A DNA stretch of 47,972 bases, from assembly GCA_029261305.1 (NCBI GenBank), contig JAJDBO010000407.1, forward strand, positions 1 through 47,972, read 5' to 3'. Under the pieces are notes generated by a model that was not told where the DNA came from, made no database searches, and worked only from the letters and a program-made list of their open reading frames with translations. This stretch comes from Nitrospirales bacterium. Lineage in GTDB: Bacteria > Nitrospirota > Nitrospiria > Nitrospirales > UBA8639. A program made the translations under genes and the position numbers. Positions 26,523 through 35,607 of the stretch are shown here, in pieces (position 1 is the stretch's first letter; every line of letters starts with the position of its first letter).

Positions 26523-27347
26523 TTAATGAAAGGTGGGATTCGCGGACTCGATCCGGACACCATCCAGCACATATGATTCTTTTGACTCGAGTGGCTGGTG
26601 CAGTCCTTCAAATGTGCTCTCTGCCCAGGTTTTCAGTTCTCGCAACATCTTTTCTTTCACCTTTGAAGAAACGTGAATTCCGGCCAACCCTATCTTGTTC
26701 TGCCAGGATTCGATCGATTGAAATGGGGTATGTGATACGGACCATTCTGAAACCACAACAGGATCCAGGCGCTGCGCACCGAGTTGGCAGAATAATTGGA
26801 TAAGTCTGTCACGATGTTGCTCGCCTCCACGAGCTTGATATCCTTGTAGGTGGAGTCGCCGCCGCATTTCATGTCGCATTCGAGCGCGTACGCTTTCTTG
26901 CTGACGTTGAATTCGTCCAATGAGGAACATCGCACGACCAGGGTTTGCGATTCGAAAAATTTCTTGGACCACGTGGTTTGAATCGAGAAGATGAATGGCT
27001 CGCGAACTGAACATGATGTGGGCCTGACGATCTCCGATTGGCCATCGCAAGTTCCCGTCGGCTTGGAGCAGAATTTTATGGCGCTGGTTTTCATCGCAAC
27101 GCGACTGGAACTGGAGCAACATCTTCCTTGAAATATCAAATCCGACATACTGGCGTGGATGGTGAATCAGCCACTTGCTAATCGATCCGGTGCCGGCTCC
27201 AACTTCAACCAGACAATCATTCGGCTGAGCATTTGTGATGGAGAGCACGGCGTCGGCAATCTTTAGGCAGTGCGTCTCGGCCAAACTGGCTCGCCGATCA
27301 TAGGTTTCGCTCTGGTCATCGAATGGGAAATGGCGAGGAGTTACCAT
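26523..27347 (-). CDS. Class I SAM-dependent methyltransferase
   Basis: A 274-residue Rossmann-fold methyltransferase. Seen: CLVEVGAGTGSISKWL (motif I, SAM binding) near residue 44, YVGFDISRKML (acidic end of strand 2), LLQADGNLRWPIGDRQAHIM (motif II/III) and FRIANPGRAMFLIGRIQ (motif post-III). The C-terminal 100 residues are rich in Arg and His and do not point to a known substrate. It is the first gene of the operon with the two molybdenum storage subunits and is divergent from the Spy-like gene across an AT-rich 298-base gap. Whether it has anything to do with molybdenum is unknown. Confidence 0.75.
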   Translation of the reverse strand: MVTPRHFPFDDQSETYDRRASLAETHCLKIADAVLSITNAQPNDCLVEVGAGTGSISKWLIHHPRQYVGFDISRKMLLQFQSRCDENQRHKILLQADGNLRWPIGDRQAHIMFSSRAIHLLDSNHVVQEIFRIANPGRAMFLIGRIQRQQESVRARMRHEMRRRLHLQGYQARGGEQHRDRLIQLFCQLGAQRLDPVVVSEWSVSHTPFQSIESWQNKIGLAGIHVSSKVKEKMLRELKTWAESTFEGLHQPLESKESYVLDGVRIESANPTFH

Positions 27348-27645
27348 GGTTTGAGTAGGGGCAAGGTGCCGTAACTAATATCATTCAATGTATTAATGAC
27401 ATGTGTCTTAATGATCTGCGTATTAACGGAAAACTATTATTGCCGCCAATATTAACTCGAAATGCCAATATTGTAGACCATTTTCAGGGCAATATTACAC
27501 TAATTTTTTGACAAATGCAGCTAATTTTCAATTCATATATACGCGAGTTTTTTGTCCTTTTTTTTGATGATTTGTGGTAGTATTTTTCTCGTTTAATAGA
27601 ATGAAATATTATTTTTGTACCTATATAACATAAAAAAGGAGGTGC
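27348..27645. promoter_or_regulatory. AT-rich divergent promoter region
   Basis: The gap separates the methyltransferase/MoSto operon from the Spy-like gene. It is very AT-rich, holds a TTGACA hexamer at 27508-27513 with CATATAT-like sequence about 19 bases on, and an imperfect palindrome ATTAATGAC-ATGTGTCTTAAT at 27392-27412 that could bind a dimeric regulator of the minus-strand operon. A strong AAGGAGG precedes the plus-strand gene. No ORF is convincing. Promoter calls are by eye only. Confidence 0.35.
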
Positions 27646-28092
27646 ATGATGGAAGGACAACCCTTGGGTGCTGGACAAGCGGCGCAGGAGCAAACCCATT
27701 CCCTCCAAGAGCTGTTTCGTCACTTAGGAGGTTTGGGTGTTCTGTTACGTAGCCCCGAAACATTTGGCCTTACGGAGGAGCAGGAAGACAAGCTTGAAGC
27801 CATGCGCGAGACTTTCGAGATTGCGCGGCTCGATCTTCAAACGGCGTACCGAAAGGCCGAGGCCAAACTGCGCGCCCTGCTGAAGAGTGAGACGGCAACG
27901 GAACAGGATATCAGTAAAGCGATTGATGAGATCTGTGCGCGACAAGGTGACATCTGGAAAAAGCGGTATGCCAATCTTCAAAAGACTCGCGGTGTGCTGA
28001 CGGATGAACAACGGAAGAAGCTGAGGGCCTTCCGACGTAGGCAGGAGCAGGAAAAGGCCGAGAAAATTCGGCAGCAACCTGTTCCTATGTAA
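27646..28092 (+). CDS. Spy/CpxP-like LTxxQ protein
   Basis: A 148-residue, almost wholly helical and charged protein with two LTxxQ-type motifs, GLTEEQEDKLEAMRETF near residue 41 and VLTDEQRKKLRAF near residue 118, the hallmark of the Spy/CpxP and heavy-metal-resistance (periplasmic chaperone) family. Unlike those, no signal peptide is seen; the N-end is Gln-rich and hydrophilic, so it may be cytoplasmic. AAGGAGG ends 3 bases before ATG 27646 and 6 before ATG 27649, so the second ATG may be used. The large upstream AT-rich region and strong ribosome site suggest high, regulated expression. It precedes the two multicopper oxidases by 170 bases, compatible with a metal-stress link. Confidence 0.65.
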   Translation: MMEGQPLGAGQAAQEQTHSLQELFRHLGGLGVLLRSPETFGLTEEQEDKLEAMRETFEIARLDLQTAYRKAEAKLRALLKSETATEQDISKAIDEICARQGDIWKKRYANLQKTRGVLTDEQRKKLRAFRRRQEQEKAEKIRQQPVPM

Positions 28093-28261
28093 TCTTTTCT
28101 GTTATCTCCTCGCGACTTCTTACCAGAATACGCGCTTCACATTGCCTTCAAACGCGCATGGGGTCGCTCAAGGCTATTGATGAGATCGAATTTGGCTATT
28201 GCGTCAAAATTCTGTGGCAAAATATCAGGAGGCTACACATTGTAAATTCAGGAGGACTGTT

Positions 28262-30229
28262 ATGGGACCAAACGACGACTCCACCGTGGGACCGGATGAG
28301 GTAGCGCAACATTCTCAGGATTCTGATTCGACAGAAGATAATACAATGAGTCGACGGCAGGTCCTGGCTGTGGGGTCCGTGGCTGCGATGACCCTCATTT
28401 TGGGAGGGTGCAAACCTCAGAAGGAAGGCCAGGAGCCTACGACCTCAATCGGAGATGTGGTCACCCAACCGGATTCCCCCCCTGAATTCCTAGAGCCTGA
28501 TTGTGTCAGTGTTCCAAACCTGCCGGACTTACAGGTGAACATGAATGATAATGTTCCGATCAGGTATTTTGATCCCACCACTGGAAATTTGGAAACTCGC
28601 ACCATAACGACCCGGACCTATAACGGAAAAGTTCCTGGGCCGACGTACTGTATTAAGCGCGGCCAAAAAATGGAATTCAAAGTCATGAATGGGCTCCCAC
28701 AAAACACCTATCCTGCCAAGTTTTATGAAGACAACACACCAGATCGTAAGACCTGTAAGGAGTATGCGGAAAGGGAAATCCCTCATTGTTTTAATACGAC
28801 TGATTTGCATACGCATGGGTTGCATGTGTCGCCAACGACAAAAGAGGACCCTGACCGTTTTAATGGGATTTCTTCTGATGACGTCCTTGTCAGAATTCCA
28901 CCGAAGAATGACACCTGGGATGATCCACAATGGCCAAGTGAACGGCGGTATTGCATATGGTTACCAGAGTTTCATGCTCCTGGGACACATTGGTATCACG
29001 CTCATGTTCACGGATCGACGGCAATCCAAGTTGTCGATGGCATGGCGGGGGCCATGATCGTAGAGGAAGAAGAAGACGAAAAGATCAAGGATGGTGACGC
29101 AGAGATTGAGGAAAAAGTATGGATTATTCAGGAGATTGCCGGAGTTGAAAATGGCGATGTTACGGACACGCAGGTCTATGCCAATCTGAGAGATTCTGAA
29201 TTTAATGATGTGCAACCGTTCGGAGACGGTCGGCCATCAGTACGGTTTACGGTCAATTCCTTAGCCGGGTCAACACTCAAGATGAAAACTAATGAGATTC
29301 AACGTTGGCGTTTTATCAATGCGACAGGGACACCTCATGGATTTATGGACATCGCGATCACCGAGCCTGATCCAACTGAGCCAGGGAAAAAACCTGGGCC
29401 GTTTGTGGCTGGTGCAATGGTTTTGATCGCAGAGGATGGGATTACCTTTTATGGTCAGCAGCCAAAAGTGGTGATGGAGCCTGGGCATTTTCTTGCACCG
29501 GCCTACCGAGCCGATTTTTTGGTTCAGCTCCCGAAGAAACTGCCGGAAGGAAAGAAATACGAAATCTGGAAACGAAAGGTCACGAACCGCTCCATTCGAG
29601 GGGCTGGGAGTGGGCCAACGCAAGATGAACTTTTAGCCCTGATTGATTTAGAGGGACCAGATGGAGAAGCAAAGCCTTGGCCTCCTCTGCCTTCACGGGA
29701 TAAGGCCCCCTGCTATCTCAAACCAATCACTGAAAATATCAACCCCGAAAATATGCGCGAGTTTATCTTCGATGTTGGACGCCCAGGAAAATTCGGTGGT
29801 TTTACCATTAATGGTAAATCATATAGTCAATCTGCAGATGTTGAAGTAGACCTCGGAAGTGTTGAAGAGTGGACTCTTAAGAATACGTCGAATTCAGCAC
29901 ATCCCATTCACATCCACGTTAATCCATTCCAGGTGGTTGAGTTATTTGATCCGAATAAAATGACGGAACCCGAGAAGTTTGGACCGGAGGAGGCCATCTG
30001 GAAAGATACGATTGTCGTTCCACCGGGAAGGGATGAAAATAATGTAATAGTACCGGGCCATGTGAAATTCCGGACACGGTTCCTCACATATTTTGGGACG
30101 TATGTCATGCATTGTCACATTCTTATCCATGAGGATGTTGGCATGATGGTCAATGTGACTGTCAAGAATAAAGACGACAAGGGTCAGCCTCCTTGTCAAC
30201 AAGTGACTGAGTGTAAGTTGATGTTGTAA
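28262..30229 (+). CDS. Multicopper oxidase, laccase-like, Tat lipoprotein (copy 1)
   Basis: A 655-residue multicopper oxidase of the laccase/CotA type. Seen: TDLHTHGLHVSP, HWYHAHVHGSTAIQ, HPIHIHVNPFQV and HCHILIHEDVGMM, which hold all ten His and the Cys for the type 1, 2 and 3 copper sites. A 28-residue hydrophilic leader precedes MSRRQVLAVGSVAAMTLILG and GC, a twin-arginine signal ending in a lipobox, so it should be exported folded and lipid-anchored. The ATG at 28262 has AGGAGG; the internal MSRRQ Met has no ribosome site, so the leader is probably real. An acidic insert (EEEEDEKIKDGDAEIEEK) lies after the second motif. It would oxidise phenols or metal ions with oxygen. Its 5-prime end is nearly the same as that of copy 2, showing tandem duplication. 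Confidence 0.88.
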   Translation: MGPNDDSTVGPDEVAQHSQDSDSTEDNTMSRRQVLAVGSVAAMTLILGGCKPQKEGQEPTTSIGDVVTQPDSPPEFLEPDCVSVPNLPDLQVNMNDNVPIRYFDPTTGNLETRTITTRTYNGKVPGPTYCIKRGQKMEFKVMNGLPQNTYPAKFYEDNTPDRKTCKEYAEREIPHCFNTTDLHTHGLHVSPTTKEDPDRFNGISSDDVLVRIPPKNDTWDDPQWPSERRYCIWLPEFHAPGTHWYHAHVHGSTAIQVVDGMAGAMIVEEEEDEKIKDGDAEIEEKVWIIQEIAGVENGDVTDTQVYANLRDSEFNDVQPFGDGRPSVRFTVNSLAGSTLKMKTNEIQRWRFINATGTPHGFMDIAITEPDPTEPGKKPGPFVAGAMVLIAEDGITFYGQQPKVVMEPGHFLAPAYRADFLVQLPKKLPEGKKYEIWKRKVTNRSIRGAGSGPTQDELLALIDLEGPDGEAKPWPPLPSRDKAPCYLKPITENINPENMREFIFDVGRPGKFGGFTINGKSYSQSADVEVDLGSVEEWTLKNTSNSAHPIHIHVNPFQVVELFDPNKMTEPEKFGPEEAIWKDTIVVPPGRDENNVIVPGHVKFRTRFLTYFGTYVMHCHILIHEDVGMMVNVTVKNKDDKGQPPCQQVTECKLML

Positions 30230-30496
30230 TCTGACATGCTCCTGTGTGTGTTCGTTTCAATTCTTCACACCTGCCTGAAATAGGGTTGTGAAGGTCTGGC
30301 TTTTCGGCAAAGCATTATTGAAGCCAATGATTCAGCAACGCAACCGGTGCGCACATTTCAGTGAACATGCTGTTCTCATGGCCATTACACTCGGCGTGTG
30401 GAAAAAAACGTAGATGGGATTGGAATTGGCTTTTCAGTCAAATTTCCGGCGTAAAAATTCAAGAGATTATACATCACACAACCAAGGAGGACTGTT

Positions 30497-32278
30497 ATGG
30501 GACACACCGACGACTCCACGGTAAGACCGGAGAAGACAGAGCAACATTCCCAGGATGTGAATGGCGGAGACCAAAAATCCATGAGCCGACGACAGTTATT
30601 GGTTGGTGGATCCCTCGCGACAATGGCTCTTGCCTTTCCCAATGTTGTCAATGCGACAAAGAAGTCTGGGGGAGGGGAAAGCACATTAGTCAGCGCGCTT
30701 GATACTGGCGGGAATACGTCTACCTGCCCACCATTCCGGCAACCGGACATGGTCTTTGCTCGTAACGGTGTCCTGACTCACAGGATGGTGGTCCTGCAAA
30801 ATAACACGTGGACATATATCTGCAACGGTAAGAATTCGACTGGTCCGGTCCGTTTGTATAACAACAACGTTCCCGGGGCCACACTCTATGTGGATCCTGG
30901 AACGCGAATGGATATCGATTTTCAGAATATGCTTCCTCCCGACAACGGTGTCTCCTGTCCTGCAACAGGGAAATGCAACAACACCAACTTGCATACGCAC
31001 GGCCTCTTTGTCTCCCCATCCAGTGTTCCCAATTCGGCGAATCCGCGAATTTCCTCGGATGACGTGTTGGTGGACATTCCTCCAGGTGGTCGGAATCGAT
31101 ATTGCGTGTGGCTACCAGACATTCACGCTCCCGGCACACATTGGTATCACGCACACCGGCACGGTTCCACGGCGTTACAAGTTTCAAACGGAATGGCGGG
31201 GACGATTATTATCCGTGAACCCCAGCCGCTCGTGCCTCAGGACCAAGATTTTGTGTGGTTGGTTCAGGAGGTGGTCTTTGGCGATGTTTATGGGAAAAGT
31301 GCCACTCAAGATTCCGCAGGCTTCTTTGTCAACGGCGTTTGTAAACCCATCTTTCAGATGCCGTCGGGGCAAGTGCAACGTTGGCGGTTTGTGAACGCGA
31401 CCGGGACCCCACGGGGACTCATGAAACTGCGGCTCGTCAAGTGCAGTAACAATCCGTTTGCTCAATGTAATGATTCGCCTGAAGGCGGTGAGGAGACCAC
31501 GATGCATCTCATCGCGTTCGATGGGATTTCCTTTTATGGCCACAGGCCGATCCCTGTTACTGCGCATTTAATGGCGCAAGGCAATCGATCTGATTTTCTG
31601 GTCAAGTTGCAGCCGGGTATGTATAAATTGATCAAGGGTGCCTATCCCGCCGATGCGGTGTCCCTCCACGCTAGCGTTGCAGATTCCGTACGCCCGTCAG
31701 TAACGAGTAAGCAGGTCCTTGGGTTTATTCGTGTTTTTCCATCGCCATTTAATGATCCGATCCCTACAGTCATTCCTGGGCAAGCGCCACATTATCTGCA
31801 GCCGATTACCTCGGCGACAAAGAGACCAGATCCTATTATCTTCAGGAATTTAGCCGGTGGAACTTTCCAGGTCGGGTTTAATGGTAATCCACCCGTTGAG
31901 TATGAATCGACGTCTCCCGGGGTCGAGGTGAATCTCGGTGCTGTCGAGGAATGGGAACTGCAGAATCAAACCGACGCGCCTAATGCCATGGTGCATCCCT
32001 TCCATATCCACGTAAACCCTTTTCAAAACGTGGGCCGTAAAATTGATCCCAACGGACCGAACGATCCCAGCAACTGGATGTGGCAGGATGTGGTCGGCAT
32101 TCCTAATGGAAACGAAGCTAATCCTGGAATCGTGAAAATGCGGTCCCGATTCCTCAGGTTTAACGGGCGGTATGTGCTGCACTGTCACATTCTCACTCAT
32201 GAGGACAAAGGCATGATGGTGAACGTGACCGTCAACGGACAAGGCGAGCCTCCATGTCGAGGACAGACAAATCTCTAA
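30497..32278 (+). CDS. Multicopper oxidase, laccase-like, Tat-exported (copy 2)
   Basis: A 593-residue paralogue of the previous gene. Seen: NLHTHGLFVSP, HWYHAHRHGSTALQ, HPFHIHVNPFQN and HCHILTHEDKGMM, giving complete copper sites. The twin-arginine signal MSRRQLLVGGSLATMALAFP ends in NVVNA, a normal signal-peptidase site, not a lipobox, so this copy should be soluble in the periplasm. Again a 28-residue leader starting MGHTDDSTVRP precedes the signal; AAGGAGGACTGTT upstream of ATG is shared with copy 1. The acidic insert of copy 1 is missing, and the second half has diverged more than the first. Likely role is periplasmic oxidation of phenolic or indolic compounds or of Mn/Fe; substrate cannot be read off. 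Separate from copy 1 by 267 bases with no obvious terminator. Confidence 0.88.
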   Translation: MGHTDDSTVRPEKTEQHSQDVNGGDQKSMSRRQLLVGGSLATMALAFPNVVNATKKSGGGESTLVSALDTGGNTSTCPPFRQPDMVFARNGVLTHRMVVLQNNTWTYICNGKNSTGPVRLYNNNVPGATLYVDPGTRMDIDFQNMLPPDNGVSCPATGKCNNTNLHTHGLFVSPSSVPNSANPRISSDDVLVDIPPGGRNRYCVWLPDIHAPGTHWYHAHRHGSTALQVSNGMAGTIIIREPQPLVPQDQDFVWLVQEVVFGDVYGKSATQDSAGFFVNGVCKPIFQMPSGQVQRWRFVNATGTPRGLMKLRLVKCSNNPFAQCNDSPEGGEETTMHLIAFDGISFYGHRPIPVTAHLMAQGNRSDFLVKLQPGMYKLIKGAYPADAVSLHASVADSVRPSVTSKQVLGFIRVFPSPFNDPIPTVIPGQAPHYLQPITSATKRPDPIIFRNLAGGTFQVGFNGNPPVEYESTSPGVEVNLGAVEEWELQNQTDAPNAMVHPFHIHVNPFQNVGRKIDPNGPNDPSNWMWQDVVGIPNGNEANPGIVKMRSRFLRFNGRYVLHCHILTHEDKGMMVNVTVNGQGEPPCRGQTNL

Positions 32279-32399
32279 GGCTTCCACAACGATGTCTGTG
32301 CCAAAGGCATAAGGATATTTCTAAATTCACCCGAGGCAAAGAATATTGGACCTCTTAAAATAGGAACGATCACGGGAGGGGAGTTGAGAGGGCGTTTTG

Positions 32400-32459
32400 G
32401 AGAACTGATGAGAAGCAACAGCTGAGAAGGAACCGCTGTTGCTTCAACATCAGGTTCTC
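32400..32459 (+). terminator. Long hairpin downstream of the multicopper oxidases
   Basis: An 11-base perfect stem GAAGCAACAGC / GCTGTTGCTTC around a 12-base loop is extended outwards by GAGAACTGATG against CATCAGGTTCTC with one bulge. It lies about 120 bases after the second oxidase stop. There is no T-run after it, so it could be a factor-dependent terminator or a 3-prime RNA-stabilising hairpin. Confidence 0.45.
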
Positions 32460-32603
32460 GGCCATTAAGGCCTTCCAACTACCCAGCCTCAACCCTTTGA
32501 AAATCACAGACCGAATGATATTTTGGGTCAGATTCGGTCAAGGGCCTGTTGGATACAATAGTCAATAAAAGATCCAGATGAGCCACACATCTTCAGCGGG
32601 AGG

Positions 32604-32650
32604 GAATGTTCAAAAAAGTCCGTCCAGCCTTACAGGCCGGTCTAACATTC
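32604..32650. repeat. Minimal 47-base inverted-repeat element (dispersed repeat family)
   Basis: Ends GAATGTT and AACATTC are perfect inverted repeats, and an inner CCAGCCT-tac-AGGCCGG pair extends the hairpin. The left 26 bases, AGGGAATGTTCAAAAAAG then TCCGTCCAGCC, match the inverted right end of the 208-base element at 46138-46345 with one or two differences, so this looks like the smallest form of the same mobile or REP-like family. Confidence 0.55.
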
Positions 32651-32976
32651 AAATTCTAAAACCATAGTTATCTGAAAACACAAGAGAACCTGGCCGCCAT
32701 CATCATAATTTCCGATAGTGCTGAATCCATCGCTATGTCTAACGATTCAACATCCACAACATTCGATCGATCATTGCCATTACAAGCGATCAGCGCTCGT
32801 TCCGTTGCTTTATCAAAAAAATACGTTTCCCTTAACTCGATAAAATAGGTGCGGGTGTTTTTCTAGGGGCATATTTTGAACTACGGAAATAACTGTCTTA
32901 AGTTGTCGCTTGTTGAGGGCTGCCCGAGCAAAGGAGCGAAGGTAAATATTCATTCAAAAAAAACGTCGAGGTCACG

Positions 32977-33732
32977 ATGGCAACCAACAAAGTCACATGG
33001 AACATGATCAAACGGTATTTCCGTGGCATCGACATCGCTCTTATGCGTCATGAAGTGGAAAAAACCGTGGTGTTGGACGGATATCATCCTGTTGTGGCCA
33101 ATGCTGACACCATTTCTGATCGTGTGGAAAGTGGTCGCATTAACGAGATCATGCCACCGCCGCCGTATGCGCCTTGGACACAGGACATGATTGAGAACTT
33201 CAATGAGTGGGCAGACCCCGATACGCCCTTGGAAGTTGACCCTGACTTGCAAAAACAAGCAGAGCCCTTTGTCAAATTATCTGAATTCCTCACGGGCTAT
33301 ACAGGCTTAAACACTGATCCCGATTTGGCGCTCAAATATTTAGCTCGTTTACAAGCGCGCAAGGACTTGGCGCCTCTGGCGGATGAGTTGGTTCTCCAAT
33401 TCAGTCAGGCCGAGAACGAAAGTCAATTTGTTAGTAATGTCTTGGAAGGTTCGGACCCACAATATAAAGAGATTGCCAAAACCATTATTTTGCTTTGGTA
33501 CACCGGAGCTTTTTTTGATCAATACGGATATCCCGCGGACTTTGGTACGCCCGAGGACAATCAGTTCATTGATGGCCTTGTGTGGCAGACTATTCAGGCC
33601 CATCCCATGGCGTACAGTACGGAAGGGGCGCAATACTGGGCGAAAAAACCTCAATTGAATGGTCTAAGCACGGGTCTGGGCAATACGGCCAATCGACCTA
33701 CACCAAGGCCATCTTCTCAAGAAACGGACTAA
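32977..33732 (+). CDS. FAD-dehydrogenase small subunit (sorbitol/gluconate dehydrogenase type)
   Basis: A 251-residue protein whose C-terminal 160 residues look like the small subunit of membrane FAD sugar dehydrogenases (PF12318 type): FVKLSEFLTGYTGLNTDPDL, ALKYLARLQ, ILLWYTGAFFD and GLVWQTIQAHPMAYSTEG followed by AQYWAKKP, the usual end of this family. The first 85 residues add a segment with INEIMPPPPYAPWTQDMIEN and FNEWADPDTPLE that I do not know from standard small subunits. Normal small subunits carry a Tat signal that exports the large flavin subunit; here none is seen, so the pair may stay in the cytoplasm. It begins the operon with the GMC dehydrogenase (21-base gap) and tyrosinase. 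Confidence 0.65.
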   Translation: MATNKVTWNMIKRYFRGIDIALMRHEVEKTVVLDGYHPVVANADTISDRVESGRINEIMPPPPYAPWTQDMIENFNEWADPDTPLEVDPDLQKQAEPFVKLSEFLTGYTGLNTDPDLALKYLARLQARKDLAPLADELVLQFSQAENESQFVSNVLEGSDPQYKEIAKTIILLWYTGAFFDQYGYPADFGTPEDNQFIDGLVWQTIQAHPMAYSTEGAQYWAKKPQLNGLSTGLGNTANRPTPRPSSQETD

Positions 33733-33753
33733 TCTTATACTCGGAGACACAGA

Positions 33754-35607
33754 ATGGTTAAATCATCTAAACAGCAGCCACCCGAATTTGACGTGGTGAT
33801 TGTTGGCGCCGGAGCCGCAGGCACGTTGCTGGCCTACCAACTGGCTCATTCAGAATCGCCTAAGCTATCGGTGTTGATTCTTGAGGCCGGCCCGGAACCG
33901 GATCGTTTGGAAAATCGAGTCGACGCATTATATGCCGCGCCGGCCAAAACGCCGAGCGCACCGTGGCCGGATGCACCGCAGGCTCGCCGTCCGTCGGTGC
34001 TCGATATTGTGTCCAAAGACACGTGGCAAGATGATGAGAAGTATATGCGTCAGCAAGGACCTCTGCCATTTAGTAGCACGTATGAACGATACACCGGCGG
34101 AACCGCAAACCACTGGATGGGCACTGCCCTGCGATTGTTACCCGAAGATTTTAAGCTAGAGTCTGAAATGGGGGTTGAGGGTGCCCGTGATTGGCCTATC
34201 AGTTATCACCATCTTGAACCGTACTATAACGTCGCTGAAAAGGAAATCGGAGTGTCCGGCAACGCCGAAGAGTGGCAAAAGATCTACCCTGCCGGTTTTT
34301 CACAATTTCCCATGACGGAGATATCGCCCAGTTATCTCGATCAGCACTTTCAAAAGAATGTGGACGGCAAAACGATTAACGGACAGAAGATACACGTCAC
34401 AAGCACGCCGCAAGCTCGTAACCGCACGTGGTATCAAGGCCGACCGCCTTGCGTTGGGAACAATAGTTGTACTCCGCTTTGCCCGATACGGGCGAAATAC
34501 GACCCGTCTCATCATTTGAAAAGCGCATTGGGGCAAACCCAGGATCCCACGTATCCGCATGAACCCAATGGTCAGGGGCAGTATCCGGAGCCGGCGCCGA
34601 ATCCCGCGACAATTTATTATAAGTCGGTGGCTTATCAGATAGATGTGGATAAAGACAGCGGACACATCACAGGCCTGCGTTACAAAAACTGGGATGGCAC
34701 TGAACATGTCGTTACTGCACGGCGTTATGTTGTCGCGGCCCATGCCATTGAATCCGCAAAGTTGTTGTTGAATTCACCTTGGACAAAAGCCGATGGGCAA
34801 ACCTCTACTGTGGCCAATAGCAGCGGACAGGTTGGCTTAAATTTAATGGACCATACGATTTTACTGGTATGGGCGTTAACCAAAGATCCGGTATATCCCT
34901 ACCGCGGTTCAATTTCGACATCGGGAATCGGCGATTTTCGCTTTGGGCCTAAACGCATAGAGCGCGCCGCGTATATTATTGAAATTGGAAACGACGGGTG
35001 GCGCTGGCCCACCACGGCCCCTCTGACCACCGTACATGACTTGGTTCACAACAGCGGAGAGGGTCAATGGTTTGGCCCTCATCTGTTGAATGCGCTACGC
35101 GATCACGGCACTCGCCAAGTCCGGATGGCCGCTGAGTTTGAGGGCTTACCGTCCCCCAATTCACGGGTGGAATTATCGAAAACCCACAAGGATGTGTTGG
35201 GCATTCCCCAGCCTGAAATCCATTATGAGGTTTCTGCGTATACTCAACGAGGCTTTGATGACGCGTTAAAATCTTTGTCGGGGATTTTTGAGGAACTCGG
35301 AACGACTGAGGTGCATTACGAACCGGACTCGAATAGTACAAGTCCGGGCATTTTCACCTCGCCGGCGGGTCATCGTTTTGAACTCCGCGGCGCCGGCCAT
35401 ATTATCGGTACCCACCGCATGGGTTCGAGTTCGCAGGACTCCGTTGTGAATGCCGATTGTCGTTCATGGGATCATGCAAACCTGTTTCTTGTCGGTGCCG
35501 GCGTGTTTCCGTCTTCCGGCACGGCGAACCCGACCTTAACTGTATTTGCGCTCGCGCTACGCGCCGCAGATACAATCATTGATGATCTCAAAGGGGAAAA
35601 GTCATGA
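33754..35607 (+). CDS. GMC-family FAD oxidoreductase (dehydrogenase large subunit)
   Basis: A 617-residue glucose-methanol-choline oxidoreductase. Seen: DVVIVGAGAAGTLLAYQLAH (FAD-binding GxGxxG) and LILEAGPEP at the N-end, RYTGGTANHWMGTALRL in the second FAD loop, GNNSCTPLCPIRAKYDPSHH, a Cys-containing loop typical of gluconate/sugar dehydrogenase large subunits, and HIIGTHRMGSS then LFLVGAGVFPSSGTANPTLT at the C-end with the active-site His and Asn. With the small subunit directly upstream it should oxidise a sugar, polyol or aromatic alcohol and pass electrons on; no cytochrome subunit follows, a tyrosinase does, with a 4-base ATGA overlap. No signal peptide. GC-rich codons like its neighbours. 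Confidence 0.85.
   Translation: MVKSSKQQPPEFDVVIVGAGAAGTLLAYQLAHSESPKLSVLILEAGPEPDRLENRVDALYAAPAKTPSAPWPDAPQARRPSVLDIVSKDTWQDDEKYMRQQGPLPFSSTYERYTGGTANHWMGTALRLLPEDFKLESEMGVEGARDWPISYHHLEPYYNVAEKEIGVSGNAEEWQKIYPAGFSQFPMTEISPSYLDQHFQKNVDGKTINGQKIHVTSTPQARNRTWYQGRPPCVGNNSCTPLCPIRAKYDPSHHLKSALGQTQDPTYPHEPNGQGQYPEPAPNPATIYYKSVAYQIDVDKDSGHITGLRYKNWDGTEHVVTARRYVVAAHAIESAKLLLNSPWTKADGQTSTVANSSGQVGLNLMDHTILLVWALTKDPVYPYRGSISTSGIGDFRFGPKRIERAAYIIEIGNDGWRWPTTAPLTTVHDLVHNSGEGQWFGPHLLNALRDHGTRQVRMAAEFEGLPSPNSRVELSKTHKDVLGIPQPEIHYEVSAYTQRGFDDALKSLSGIFEELGTTEVHYEPDSNSTSPGIFTSPAGHRFELRGAGHIIGTHRMGSSSQDSVVNADCRSWDHANLFLVGAGVFPSSGTANPTLTVFALALRAADTIIDDLKGEKS

Larger units (their letters stand above)
32279..32976. 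other. Intergenic region between oxidases and GMC operon
   Basis: About 700 bases without a credible gene. It holds a strong hairpin at 32400-32459 and a minimal copy of a dispersed inverted-repeat element at 32604-32650 (both listed separately). The rest is AT-rich. A ribosome site GAGGTCACG precedes the next start at 32977. No promoter could be placed with confidence. Confidence 0.5.
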
